A stretch of DNA of 64,000 bases from Ryuthela nishihirai (lineage: Eukaryota; Arthropoda; Arachnida; Araneae; Heptathelidae): assembly GCA_038380435.1 (NCBI GenBank), contig JAWZYU010000011.1:87644501-87708500 (forward strand), given 5' to 3'. Both the position numbers and the translations under genes were made by a program. Within the stretch, counting starts at the first letter, position 1; each line of letters opens with the position of its first letter. Positions 41,101 to 52,745 of the stretch are shown piece after piece. Below the pieces are notes generated by a model. It did not search any database, was not told the DNA's origin, and saw only the letters and a program-made list of their open reading frames with translations.

Positions 41101-41635
41101 ATCATCACAGCGGATTATTTTTTTAGTACCGATTTTTAATTAGTACCGATTTAACGGTACTAATTAAGAAATGTTTCTAAAAAAACAGCATTCAACTCGT
41201 AGGTCCTTCCATAATAGTCGTTTATATATGATATGTTAAACAGCAAAATGCCATTTGTTTGTGTTCTAAAAAAGGATGTCTTGAAAAAATGTCAAAAAAA
41301 GAGAGTATTATCGCGACTTGAATGTCTATGTGACTCTTCGCGTGCCTGTACACATACCACACGGTATTCGCTGTACGAAAGGCAAAGAATCCGATTTTAA
41401 AAAACGAAATTAATTGTACTCACACAAAAAGATAAATATGACCTTTCCAGCAACCTATGAGAGATAATAAAATTAATTTTTATTGCTAAAAAAATAGCTA
41501 ATAAAAGTATACTTTTTTATGAAATTACTAGCAAGTTTATACATAAGAGCGAATTCCATGTGGGCCATATGGAGAACACAGTGCCTTTAAGGGATCATGC
41601 TTCCTCCCCTCTTTAATAATGATAGTAATCAGAAC
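41101..41635. other. No gene seen
   Basis: A short inverted repeat AGTACCGATTTTTAATTAGT / ACCGATTTAACGGTACTAAT lies near 41125-41165. Otherwise unassigned. Confidence 0.4.
41628..41635 (+). repeat. 8-bp target duplication, left
   Basis: ATCAGAAC, repeated exactly at 43570-43577. Confidence 0.85.
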
Positions 41636-42542
41636 CAGGGGCATAGCCATGGGGGAATGGGGGAGCTTCCTCCCCCCAAAGTAACTCGAAGTTGGCAAAA
41701 TTCGAAGCGACTTCGTAAAATCTAGATTAGTTGTGAAAATTTGTAATCTTTTTTTGGTAAAATTAAGGGGGAGTTGTCAAAATCGAGGCAACTTGGCAAA
41801 TCTAGGGCAGTTTGGAAAACGAAGAGACGGCAAAATTTAGAGCAGTTGGCAAAATTCGAAGCCACTTAGTAAAATACAAGTGAGCTGGCAAAATTGGGAC
41901 AACTTGGCAAAATCTTGGGGAGTTGGCAAAATTCGGAGTAACTTGGTAAAATATTGGGGAGTTGGCAAAATTCAGGTGAGATGTTAAAATTGGGATTTTT
42001 TTCTGTAAAATTATGGCGAGTTGGTAAAACTTATGGAGTTGGCAAAAACTAGGGGCAGTTGGCAAAATTCGGAGTAACTTGGCAAAACCGTGGAGAGTTG
42101 ACAAAAATTCAGGTGAGATGTAAAAATTGCAATCTTTTTTTCTGTAAAATTATGGCGTGTTGGCAAAATCTGGGAGAGTTGGAAAATCTTGGGGGAGTTG
42201 GCAAAATTCAGAGAGACTTTGCAAAAATCAGGTGAGATGTAAAAATTTGGATTTTTTTTTCTGTAAAATTATGGCGTGTTGGAAAATCGAGGCAGCTTCG
42301 CAATATCCAGGAGAGTTGGAAAATCTTGGGGGAGTTGGCAAAATTCAGAGTGACTTTGCAAAAATCAGGTGAGATGTAAAAATTTGGATTTTTTTTTCTG
42401 TAAAATTATGGCGTGTTGGAAAATCGAGGCAGCTTCGCAATATCTAGAAGAGTTGGAAAATCTTGGGGGAGTTGGCAAAATTCAGAGTGACTTTGCAAAA
42501 ATCAGGTGAGATGTAAAAATTTTGATTTTTTTTCTGTAAAAT

Positions 42543-42737
42543 ATGGCCGAGTGGTTAGCACGCTTGGCTATGATCTAAGGGACCTGGGTTCGAGCCCCGG
42601 ATCAGGCATGGATGTATGTGTCGTTTTTCTGCTGAGGTCCTGCCATCCTCACAGACCTTCTACTCTGGCATATAAGCTGACAGGCTCCTGTCAGACCTCT
42701 GTGGCAAGCAGCTGCTTGAGGGTGTATTTATTTATTT
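42543..42737 (+). repeat. SINE family 1, well-preserved copy
   Basis: tRNA head TGGCCGAGTGGTTAGCACGC (A box) and GGGTTCGAGCCCCGGATC (B box), body with GACAGGCTCCTGTCAGACC, end AAGCAGCTGCTTGAGGGTGT and a TTTA tail. Confidence 0.92.
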
Positions 42738-42743
42738 AGCCAT

Positions 42744-42952
42744 CCCATGGCCGAGTGGTTAGCGCGCTTGGCTACTGATCTAAGGGACCTGGGTTCGAGC
42801 CCCCGGTAAGGCATGGCTGTTTCTGTCGTTTTTCTGCTGAGGTCCTGCCATCCTCTCAGACTTTCTACTATGGCATATAAACTGACAGGCTCCTGTCAGA
42901 CCTCTGTGGCAAGCAGCTGCTTGAGGGGGTATTTATTTATTTTATTTATTTA
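42744..42952 (+). repeat. SINE family 1, second copy in tandem
   Basis: Same structure as its neighbour: TGGCCGAGTGGTTAGCGCGC, GGGTTCGAGCCCCCGGTAAG, CAAGCAGCTGCTTGAGGGGG, then (TTTA)n. Confidence 0.92.
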
Positions 42953-43577
42953 AAATTATGGCGAGATGCAAAATCTAGGGCAGTTGATAAAATTCGAATC
43001 CACTTGATAAAATACGGGCGAGTTATGAAAATTGGGATTGTTTTTGTGAAATTAAGGAGAATTGACAAAATCGAGAAAATTTGGCAAAATTCGAATCCAC
43101 TTGGTAAAATATATGCGAGATGTGATAATTGGGATTGGTTTTGTGGAATTAAGGAGAGTTGAGAAAATCGAGAAAACCTGGCAAAATATTGGGGAGTTTG
43201 ATAATATTTAAGTGACAAGGCAAAATTTAGGAGAGATGTAAAGATTGCGATTGGTTTCTTGAAATTAAGGAGAGTTGACCAAATCAAGGCAAAATTAACA
43301 CTGACTCGCTACAACTCAGACAACATGTGAATATTGGGATTTTTTGGATAATTTAAGTGAAATTATGGTTAGTAGGCAAAATTGTAAGTCAAATGGCAAA
43401 ATGCAAGAGAGTTGTGAAAAATGTCTCAAACCCCCTCCCCTCACGGAGCGAAAATCTAGACATTATTTGCTCAGCTGTCAAAATTTGATTTCCGAGTTGG
43501 AAAATTTTTTATTGAATCCTCCCCCCCCCCCCCCGCAACCCACAACCATAGTCCTTCGCTACGCCCCTGATCAGAAC

Positions 43578-44175
43578 GTAGTCAAAATAATAATAGCATG
43601 TATATTAGATATTTTTTTTTAGATAACTATAACTTTTTTAAAGACCACACAAACAGGGAAAATTTTTATACTGGAATGGCGTTCCGGCTCGTTCTTGGTT
43701 CCACATTACTTTTTCTAGCATCTTAGCATACGCATCTTAAGTAAGAGATTAAACATTGCTTCAGCAGATTTACGTCATTTTTGTGACGATTATTGCCAAC
43801 AGAAGCAACTTTTAAACAATGTGTTGTTGAAAGAAAATAAGAAACTAAAAGCATTTCATACAATGAATACCTTTAGGTTCGTATTTCCTTTGAACATATT
43901 TGCAATTTCTTATGATAAAAGCATTTAAGATTTCTTACAAAATACAAGGCTTTCAAAAGTCGCTGTGCAATTAACCACCTACCACATAATACAGCATGCA
44001 GTTACTTTACAAACACACTGTACAATTTAAAAAAATTAAACATCAGTGCATTCAAATACAGTTATATGTCAAATAAAGGAATTTTTATTTCCATTGTGCA
44101 AAGAGTCGGTTTTCAGCCTACGTTTTAAAATGAAACCGTTTTCTTTTTAGCATGAGTTTTCTCTCTGCATTGAAA
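43578..44175. other. No gene seen
   Basis: AT-rich, with no frame or repeat assigned. Confidence 0.45.
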
Positions 44176-44522
44176 CCTAAAAAATTCTTTCTAACATTTC
44201 TGAGTAGTTTAAAACTAGAAATGCCCACGAACAAAACAGTTACCCCGTAAATGGTTGTCATCACATTACAAAGGCACAAGACACAATTACAAGATCAACA
44301 ACTATGCTAAAAGTTGAATTTCTAAGACACTGAACTTAAGACAACTAATTCAAGCCTAGATGCGATTGTGCTTAAACCCCAGTTGATGCATAAAACAAAA
44401 TTCTTTCTAAAAGTTTAATCGCATTAGATTGGCACAATATACAATTATTAGAGCAGTAACTCTGCTAAAAGTTAAAATACCTAAGACAATTAAGACATAA
44501 GTAAATACAAGTAGAGATGAGG
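44176..44522. repeat. Imperfect direct duplication, about 160 bp
   Basis: AAATTCTTTCTAA, then GGCACAA, ACAATTA, CT(A/C)TGCTAAAAGTT and CTAAGACA occur twice in order (44176-44362 and 44395-44522). Confidence 0.5.
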
Positions 44523-44554
44523 TTGTACCTGAGAATAGAAATCAAAATTCTTAC

Positions 44555-44610
44555 CTATCTTGTTGCATGCAGCAGACTCGACCCGGCAGCCCAAGGGATG
44601 AAGCCTCCAT
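44555..44610 (-). CDS. Possible first coding exon of a host gene (speculative)
   Basis: On the minus strand CCGAGATGG is a good start context. 18 codons follow (MEASSLGLPGRVCCMQQD), ending at AG|GTAAGA, a consensus splice donor at 44554-44551. The segment is GC-rich in an AT-rich setting. No acceptor or downstream exon can be tied to it in this window. Confidence 0.25.
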
Positions 44611-45110
44611 CTCGGCAAGGTTTCCTGGCGACTAAAGAAACGCGGAAGAATTAAACAGACAGGGAAGTTATTGTGACGATTTCGTTTGCATTGTTATTAA
44701 CAGAAAAGGATTTTTTAAAAGAAATACGGAAATTCATTGTCCCATTTTGCGTTGTGACGTCGATTTCGCATTTTGAAAATTTTTACATTTGAATAAAATG
44801 TTCCGAAATTAACGTTCTAATCCTTTATAGAGAATTTAAATTTTACATTCAGTCACATGTTATATTAACAGAAAGCCACATTCGAAGTTTCATAACCTTG
44901 GCAATAAATGTTTTTTGGAAAATGTCACTGGGGTTAAATTGAAGATTTAAATCAAATTTTCCTAAATCTCGATTTTGAAGAATGTTCGATCAGTATTTAA
45001 AGACTTAAGAAAGTTAGTAACTTAATAACCAATATTAATATTTTAATATTTTGTCGCAATGGCTTACTTAACCAGGAGAAGGGGAGGGCAGTTACATCCC
45101 TCCTCTTGAA
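44611..45110. other. No gene seen
   Basis: AT-rich. A copy of the ATCTCGATTTTGAAGAATGT dispersed repeat lies at about 44945-45020. Confidence 0.4.
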
Positions 45111-45149
45111 GTCTTAAATAATATTTTCTAAGGAAGGCGTAAAACTCCT

Positions 45150-47613
45150 GCTACGGAGAAGGACATCAAACCCTGGAAATTGAATATGTTCGCAAAGAAG
45201 ATGGGTCCAAGACCGCTTCCTTTGGCGAAACAATCCAGGTATTATTACATAACCTATTCCCGAAAGATGAAAGGAGCTCTGATGATGCAGAACATCAACT
45301 CCTAAGGAAGCATAGCAGGATACCACCGGACACGGATTCCGTTTACGAAAGAGGAAGTAGGAGAGGTGATCAGAGATATGGCCTGGGGTAAAGCCCGGGG
45401 TACGATGGTCTGACTGTGGAAATAATATCTCGGGTGTTTAATGAACATAAAGATGTGTTCACCCAGCTCTTCAACATATGTTTGAAACTGGGAATTTTCC
45501 CATAAGCCTGGAAACAGGCCGACCTGGTGCTTTTTAACAAGGCAGGCAGAGATCCGGCAGACGCAAGATCATACAGACCAATATGTCTGCTGCCGGTGTT
45601 GGGAAAAATACTTGATAAACTCCTGACAAACCGAATGTATTTTCACTGTTCTAAGAACGGATTCCTGAACGCTAAACAATTTGGGTTCAGGACAGACCAT
45701 CCACCACAGCTGCTACCAAACAAGTGGCGGACATAACTAAGGTGAATAAAATGCACAAGATGCGTACCTCTCTTATAGCCTTGGACGTGACGGGCGCCTT
45801 CGACAACGTCTGGTGGCCTGCGATTCTCAGTAGACTAAAAGAATGTTCTTGTCCTAGGAACATTTTTGTTCTGGTGGCCAATTACCTCAGTGGGAGGATG
45901 GTCAACTACTCCCATGCTAGCGGGACAGCCTCTAGAAACTTGGAAAGAGGCTGCCCACAGGGTTCGTGCAGCGGGCCGTTCCTCTGAAACTTGGTCGCCG
46001 ATACTGCCCTGGAGTTGACCCTACCAGAGGGCGTCTGGCTCCAGGCCTAGGCTGATGATATGCTGCTTTTAATAACAGCCTGCTCTAGAGCGAGACTGGA
46101 GACTGCTGGCAATGCAGCATTGTCCGTACTAGAAGGATGGTGTCTGCGCAATAAGCTTGGGTTCAGCTTTGCAAAGACAACAGCCATGACGGTTGCAAAA
46201 GAAAGTGTCCTCAAAAAGAGGTACCTTACTTTTAAATTACAAGGCAAAAATATCTGCCATAAGACGACTATTAAGTACTTGGGGATCACTCTGGATGAGA
46301 GGATGAGCTGGATCCCACACTTACAGGATCTCAAAGCAAAATGCACAAATGTAATGTGTAAACTGGAGCGAATGGCTCGCATCTTGTGGGGGACTGAGAA
46401 GCGAAGTCCTCAAGGAAATTTATCTTAAGAGCACGGAGCGAATCCTAATCTATGGGGCGAGCGCCTGGTGGTCCCCAATGGACCATTCCATAATGTGTAG
46501 AAAGCTGATTGGAGCCCAACGACCAGCTTTACTGCTAATCACCAGGGCCTATAGGACTACATCTACGGATACCCTCCTGGTGTTAGCAGGGATTTCTCCG
46601 TTATTTTTGACGGTCTGTAAAGAAGTGACCATTTTTAGAGTCCTGCAAACTAAGGAGAAAGCAATATTCCTCGGAGTTCAGTATGACCCTGAGGATTATG
46701 AGATGAATACCGCTAAGTGGGATCTCCATCCCACAAGAAGACTATGTGTGTCCTGGTCCATGGAGTTACCATCAGGATTAGGAACCGAGATATACACCGA
46801 CGGTTCCAAGAGCGAGGATGGTGTGGGCTTAGCCTTCACTGTCTACAATCAAGAAGCCAAGGTGTATGAGTATAATAGGAAGGTGTCAAATAATGGCTCA
46901 GCCTTCCAAGCGCAGCTGCTCGAAATCAGAGAGGCCCACATGACGGCGGTCATAATAGCGACATCCGGCTGTACACAGACAGCCAGGCAGCTCTGCAAGC
47001 ACTTGAAGATGCAACCAACAGGCATCAAATAGTTAATGAAATCAAGTGCATCCTGGGCAATTAGAACATGCCCAGAGTATCCTTCTCCTGGATCAAGGCA
47101 CATATAGGTCATGAAGGGAACGAGCGGGCAGACCAACTTGCCCGCTCAGCAGGTAATGATACTCAACCTGTGCTAGCAGTAAAGACTTCTAAAATTACCC
47201 TGAAGTCTATACTATGTCGAAGAGTACTTACTGAGTGGCAGAGGCTCTGAGATACGACTGAGAATGGTCTTCAAACAAAGACATTCATGAAAAGGGTCAT
47301 TCTATCCCTGATGTCCTCTGACCACTATTTGACGCAGGTCCTGATGGGACATGGGAGTTTCCCCAAATACCTGGAGCAGTTTAAGATCACTACCCACAGT
47401 TACTGTGGCTGTGGGGCTCCAGATGCAGATGTCGGGCACTATATCCTCAGTTGCCAGATTACGGAAGGGTTCGCTAACGAACTCAGGGGCTCCCAGGTGA
47501 TCATTGAGGCAGCAGGCAAGCTGGTCTCAGTGTCCATTGAGAGTGCCCGTGTCAGGGCACACTTGAGGGACATAGGCTGGCTTGTCTGCCGGCTCTGGGA
47601 CTCTCTTCTTTGA
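45150..47613 (+). pseudogene. LINE ORF2: reverse transcriptase, RNase H, C-terminal CCHC
   Basis: RT pieces: FTKEEVGEVIRDM, ARSYRPICLLPVLGKILDKL, LIALDVTGAFDNVWWPAI (motif A), RGCPQGSCSGPFL (motif B). The catalytic YADD is now stop-ADD, because TAG at 46048-46050 replaces the Tyr. KYLGITLDERMSW follows. RNase H: EIYTDGSKSEDGVGLAFTVY with the first Asp, SAFQAQLLEI (Glu), then SFSWIKAHIGHEGNERADQL. The tail has YCGCGAPDADVGHYILSC, a CCHC-like cluster. Several stops and frameshifts (near 45508, 45737, 45987, 46427, 47030, 47250) make it inactive. RNase H places it with I/Jockey-related clades. Confidence 0.87.
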
Positions 47614-47762
47614 GACCAGGAGCTGCTTTCGCTCTACTACTTATCTTCCTTTTTTTCCACCCAGGCTGCAGTCTGCACCCCCTTTAACACCACCCATACT
47701 CCAAGTCCCTACTGGTCTCCTCTGAGACAAACTTCATCTTCTACTTCTAGACTTCTCTTGCC

Positions 47763-47835
47763 AAGCACGTGTAGTGTCGTGAGACGGAATACGTGCTTTC
47801 CCCATGGGGGGCGTGTCCTTCGGGACCCGCCCCCC
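47763..47835 (+). other. Two adjacent RNA hairpins in the LINE 3' UTR
   Basis: Hairpin 1: AAGCACGT (47763-47770) pairs with ACGTGCTT (47791-47798); inside it GTC-GTGA-GAC closes a GNRA-type loop. Hairpin 2: GGGGGGCG (47806-47813) and GTCC pair with GGAC and CGCCCCCC (47828-47835) around a TTCG loop, with one mismatch. They lie 8 bases before AATAAA. Possible reverse-transcriptase recognition site. Confidence 0.6.
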
Positions 47836-47879
47836 ACCCCGAAATAAAGAGAGGTGTCCTCATTCTTTGGGTATCCCTA

Positions 47880-48450
47880 TGACGAGGTCATTTAGCCCAC
47901 TGTGTGCAAAGATTTCCTCTAAGGGGTAAACAATCCATTAGATTCAAACACCTCAAAACATGAATATTAATCTCCTAGGCACTAATGATTGCATTTGCTT
48001 GCAATTTAAGTGGTATTTGTAGGTGAAAGGTTGAGAAGAAATATCGGTTCACCAATTTACAAGAAAGCTGACGGAAAAGCGTATGCAGATGCGTTAATTT
48101 AAAATTTAAATATTGAAAGTGGAGCAAAAGCTCCATAATACTACAGATGAAAGTGTCAAAATGGTGTTAAAAGTGGCGTTCTATGAAGTTGGGATGCAAA
48201 TTGAGGACTAATGAGGTGTGTGATCAATTCTTGCAGCAGCATAAACCTCACAACGTTGCCTCATACTGTATATGAGGTTATTCATGTGGAATTATTCACA
48301 TATAAAGAATATTTACAGCTCTTGGAGGGTCTAGGGAGTTAATCTAGATATGCAAGAGAGCATGCCAAACATGCTCTAGGGAATTTAGATTTGCAGATCA
48401 TGTTACCACTCGATACGGGTGATGACGTTGATCTCCATCAGTCGAACTGT
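47880..48450. other. No gene seen; short SINE family 3 tail at about 47885-47935
   Basis: CATTTAGCCCACTGTGTGCAAA and AGGGGTAAACAA resemble the 3' end of SINE family 3. The rest is unassigned. Confidence 0.45.
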
Positions 48451-48459
48451 TTGAGAGCA

Positions 48460-49100
48460 AACATAATCAATCTGTAAAATGAAATTTACCCTTTTGCACC
48501 TGGATAAAGTCACATATAGGGATCGAGGCAGGGCTAGATCAAGGTATGTGTAAGGATCGACCAGATCAGCTGGGACAGGTAATTAATTGAATGACAAAAC
48601 CCAGATGTATCCCAATTCAGAGACTGCACGCCATATATAGGGATAATGCCAAGAATACCACTAATTGCAGTCGGGGGCAAGTCAGTACCATATAGATACA
48701 GCTTACCCCACGACTACCTAGGGCGAACAGTACTATAGAAGTAAAGTTTATCCCTCTGTCAAAACCTAAATTTAATCTTCGTCCTGGGTCGCCACAAACA
48801 AGGATATTGAGGATCTAAGTTGACTCGGCACCCTGAGGCCAGGAACTCTTCATCTGGCCTTTCTGCCTCGGCCTGTCTGACATGAGTAACTCTGGTCAGC
48901 ATAGCTCTCGACTTCTTTAAAGCACTCAAGCCCCTTCACCACGACAAGGTGGTTCCCTTTGAGAGGGATCAGCTGGGACAGGTAATATGAATGACACACC
49001 CAGATGTTTCGCGATTCAGAGACTGCATGCTATCTATAAGGAGTGTGCCACACTACCACCATCTACATCGGGGACAAGTCAATACGATGCGTCTCCCCCC
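48460..49100 (+). mobile_element. LINE RNase H-region remnants, two direct copies
   Basis: Near 48497 the text WIKSHIGIEAG then DRPDQLGQ is a decayed RNase H end like that at 47.09 kb. Sequence 48563-48690 (ATCAGCTGGGACAGGTAAT, TTCAGAGACTGCA, GGGCAAGTCAGTAC) recurs at 48967-49090. An intervening 48770-48950 segment is unassigned. Confidence 0.6.
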
Positions 49101-49604
49101 CCCCCTTTCTTTCTGTATCAACAAGAGCCGGGAAGGTTGCGCCCTACCTGCATTCGACGAGAATTAGCTCTGCCATGCGGATTGCACAAGCAGAGCTGGA
49201 CAGGAACGATAGCGAGGGCAGAAGGGACAAAGAAAAACTCCGTCTATGAACAAGAAAATACAAAACTTGAAGGTAGGCTGTTGGGGAGTCGAGGTCAGCG
49301 CTGGTGATCCGTACATACAGGTGCAAGGTAATATTTGTAAAAGTAGCAAATAACAAGAAACCTGTGCAGAGAATACTAATCTCTGACAGGGAAATTTGTT
49401 GTGTGTCTTGTCACAAGAAAGTTTGTTATTCTTACGTAATTAAAGTGGTTTCGAGCCTGATTAAACCATGGTACCAGAAAGGAGGAATATATAGCCAAAT
49501 TCGTGTAAAGCGTGTATATGCTGCCCCATATCCAGTACTGCATACCCTCGGCAGTTGAGTTTATGACATATGTTTGCACCGTGATGCAATGTCCCTTTTC
49601 AGGG
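49101..49604. other. No gene seen
   Basis: Short frames on both strands overlap one another without domains. A run of about 11 C lies at 49095-49105. Confidence 0.4.
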
Positions 49605-49992
49605 GGTGGGAGTGGAGGTGGCTCAGTCGGAACCGCACCAAGCTCGTGATCTGCAGTTACCATGTTCGAGTCCCAGCTGGGTCAGCATTGAGATTTACCT
49701 CCACAAAACTCCCCGCCCTGCCCATTGTCAGTAGGGGCTGATGGGCTTGAAAAGGTCACCGACCATCAGATGGTGTGCTAAGCCATGGCCACATGTGCTG
49801 GAGTGCCATACCCTGTGCACATTAAAGAACATGCTGGGTTGCCTTGACGAGAGGCTACCATCTGTCTCCAAACAGTTGTTTCAGTGACCCCCCCCCCTCC
49901 CAACCTTATCTGAGCCCTCGGAATTCCTGTGGCCTGGCCTTTTAGACCACTGTGTGCAAAAAAGGGCCACTCAGAGGTAAAACAACTCAATC
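49605..49992 (+). repeat. SINE family 3, tRNA-derived, about 390 bp
   Basis: tRNA head GGTGGCTCAGTCGGAACCG (A box) and ATGTTCGAGTCCCAGCTGG (B box). A long body shared with 55262-55645 follows, including TTAAAGAACATGCTGG, GAGGCTACCATCTGTC and AGAGGTAAAACAA. Confidence 0.9.
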
Positions 49993-50007
49993 CTTTTCAG
50001 ATATTTT

Positions 50008-50186
50008 AGCAGTGGCCGATTTGTCGATAAGCGGACTAAGCAGCAGCATAGGTCCCCATCCACTGAGTTGCAGCCGAATTGTTCTATGAATTGCTTTCAT
50101 AACTATAGAGGTCATTTCAATTACACAACATAGGGCCCCTAAATGTTATTTCGCTTAGGACATCTGGACCTCTAAATCTGCTAGTG
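50008..50186. mobile_element. Possible hAT-like MITE
   Basis: CAGTGGCCGATTTGTCGATA on the left and AAATCTGCTAGTG on the right are loosely complementary (CACTAGCAGATTT). GGACTAAGC and GCTTAGGAC are mirrored inside. No clear duplication. Confidence 0.35.
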
Positions 50187-50193
50187 CAGTGCC

Positions 50194-52745
50194 ATGTTGT
50201 TGAAGATGCCCTTTTGGGGAACTCACCCCAATGCAATGCTATGTTGCTTACCGACTTCAGCTGGCCCTAGGTCGAGGCGCTTATACTGTTGGAAGGAATT
50301 GCGTGTAGTACCCTGCCCATACTGTCTTCATAATTTTACTCGCCACGATTTATTAAAGAATCACGTAGATAATTGCAAATCAAACACTTTACAAATTATC
50401 AAGTTTCCCGAAGGAAATAGTACGAAATTCCATACAACTAAAAACGGTTTGAAACACCCATATGTGATTTATGCAGACTTTGAATGCTTTTCGAAATGTA
50501 GAAGAATTGAAATTAATCCACGTAGAGTGCGAACTAAGTATTTTGTACAGTCAGGATTTGCATATATTATAGTTGGACAGGTAGGTAAACTGATAAAAAC
50601 CAGAATGTAAGAGAAATGTAACAGTACAATTTTTGAATGAAATGATCGAAGTCGAAAATTTGATCAATGATTTGAAGGAAAGAACTATTAAGACGACTGA
50701 TTTTGATTGGTAAAATTTTACTGGAGCAAATAATTGTAATATTTGTGGGAGAATTCTAGGAACTGATAGAGTAAGGGACCACGATCACTTAACTGGAAAA
50801 TACAGAGGTGCTGTTCACAACAAATGTAATCTTCAATATAAATTCTCACTTGAAATACCAATGTTGTTTCATAATCTCAAAGGCTTTGATGGACACTTTA
50901 TAGTAAACGATTCGTGGAAATTTAAAGATAAGAAGAAAATTTCTTGTATTCCTCAAACTACAAAAAAATATATATGCATTAAATTGATTCAAATTAAATT
51001 TATTGATTCATTCATGTTCCTCAGTTCTTCATTGGATTCACTATCGAAAAATGTGGAAAATTTCTACACACTAAGTCAAACTGCAAACAACGTAATCTGA
51101 ATGACTCACAGAAAGAACTTTTGAAAAGCAAAGGAAGTTTTCCATACGAGTACTTGCAACAGAGCGCTCAGTTTTTGCAAACGTCACTTCCATCCAAAGA
51201 GAATTTTATAAACAATGAACAATTCGAAAGAGCTAAATTTTTATGGAAAGCCTTTTCTATTGCTACCTTTGGGGAATATCACGATCTGTACATGATCACT
51301 GATGTATTACTGCTAGGAGATATATTTGAAAACTACAGAATTTCGTGTATGAATAACTACCAACTCGATCCTTGTCATTATTTTAGCTCTCCTGGCTTAT
51401 CCTATGCTGCCTGTTTAAAAATGACAGAAATTGAGCTGGAACTTATAAAAGCTGATATGTATTTTTTCATAGAAAGAGCTCTGCAAGGAGGAATATCTTT
51501 AGTGTCTAAGAGATTTGCACAGGCCAACAATCCTTTAGTAGATCCATATGAGAGAAGTAAACTACAAAACTATATCATGTACTTTGATGCAAACAATTTA
51601 TATGGCTGGTCAATGTCTCAACCTCTTCCAACTAGTAATTTCAAATGGGTAAATGATATTGACCTGTTTAATATTCCAGACGACAGCAAAAAGGGTTATT
51701 TCTTCGAAGTTGATCTAGAATATCCGGCACATCTACACGATTTACAAAATGATTTCCCCTTGGCTCCTGAAAAATTGAAACTCTCTGATGTGTCATTCTT
51801 GATTCCAAATCTGTTCGACAAGCAAAATTATATCATTCACTATAGGTTACTTAAACTCTATGTGGAACTGGGATTGAGGGTGAAACAGGTGCATAGAATC
51901 TTGGAATTTGATGTAAAACCATGGCTGAAACCTTACATAGATTTTAATAAAACAAAACGAATTAATGCCATAAATAATCTTGAAAAAGACATTTTCAAAC
52001 TGATGAACAATGCTACATATGGTAAATGTTTAGAAAATAAGAGAAAGAGAATAAAGTGTCACATTGTAAACACTGAAGAAAAGCTTAAAAAATTAATTGA
52101 AAATCCTAGGTACATATCTTGTGTTGAACTTGCAGAAAATTTCGTAATTCTCCATACGAAAAAGAAAAATATTATGTTAGATAAACCACATTACATTGGT
52201 ATAACGATTTTGGAGTAAATTACACATGTATAATTATTTCTAAAGATTTCTGAAACCAAAATTCAATGCAGAATTGTTATTTACCAATACTGATTCCTTC
52301 TGCATCGACATCCAGACATATAACATATATCAGAAATTTAATTCAGATTATTTTGATTTCTCAAATTACCCACAAACCATGCATTATACAGTGAATCAAA
52401 TAAAACGGTTCCAGGAAAATTTAAAGACGAATTAAACGGTCTTCCAATCAAAGAGATTGGTGCTTTTACGTCCAAAATTACAATCTATAGATGCTCAAAT
52501 TCCCTAAAAAGCAGGTAAAGGAGTAAATAATGAATTTAGTAACGAAGATTATTGGTAATGTCTATTTGATGAAAAAATCCTATATGTACAACAAACAGAA
52601 TTTCGATCAGAACAACATGATATACATGTATACCAAATTAAAAAAACTGCTTTATCCCAAGAATACACAAAACGACATTTCAATGGAATTCAGACTTATA
52701 CTTTTGGAAATTATCAAACCTCAGATATGCATGGTAAAGTAGGCA
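50194..52745 (+). pseudogene. Polinton/Maverick protein-primed DNA polymerase B, decayed
   Basis: Replicative polymerase of a Polinton, of a different type from that at 3.1 kb. Domains in order: a zinc finger (CPYC, then H-x4-C, 50317-50380), exonuclease I YVIYADFECF (about 50460), an endonuclease VII-like insert NCNICGRILGT, RVRDHDHLTGKYRGAVHNKC (about 50732-50826), exonuclease II FHNLKGFDGHFIV, motif A YFDANNLYGWSM (about 51580), motif B FKLMNNATYGKCLENK (about 51996), motif C as TNTDS (52283-52297), and NGLPIKEIGAFTSK near the end. Frame breaks lie around 50610, 50712, 51050, 52218 and 52500. The first Asp of motif C is Asn. The N-terminus is missing. No partner genes or termini of this element are visible nearby. 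Confidence 0.88.

Larger units (their letters stand above)
41636..43569. mobile_element. hAT-type non-autonomous element with a minisatellite interior
   Basis: Ends CAGGGGCATAGCCATGG and CCTTCGCTACGCCCCTG are imperfect complements, flanked by the perfect 8-bp duplication ATCAGAAC. Just inside each end is a run of C. The interior is a long, diverged tandem array of a roughly 22-24 bp unit, GAGTTGGCAAAATTCGGAG or variants. It is interrupted by two SINEs at 42.54-42.95 kb. Frames in it are repeat artefacts. Confidence 0.85.
45120..47870 (+). mobile_element. LINE with RT and RNase H domains, decayed, 3' end present
   Basis: A plus-strand non-LTR element, 5' truncated before the RT (no endonuclease seen). 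RT, RNase H and a zinc-binding tail follow in order. After the last stop (47611-47613) a C-rich 3' UTR contains two strong hairpins and AATAAA at 47843-47848. Confidence 0.85.

Noticed and set aside
42555..42615. tRNA-like sequences at 42.54 and 42.74 kb as functional tRNA genes
   Set aside because: Both continue into the same SINE body and tail found at six other places; they are SINE heads.
41700..43540. Short regular repeats that might suggest a CRISPR array
   Set aside because: Units are diverged, adjacent without unique spacers, and lie inside a eukaryotic hAT element with an 8-bp target duplication.
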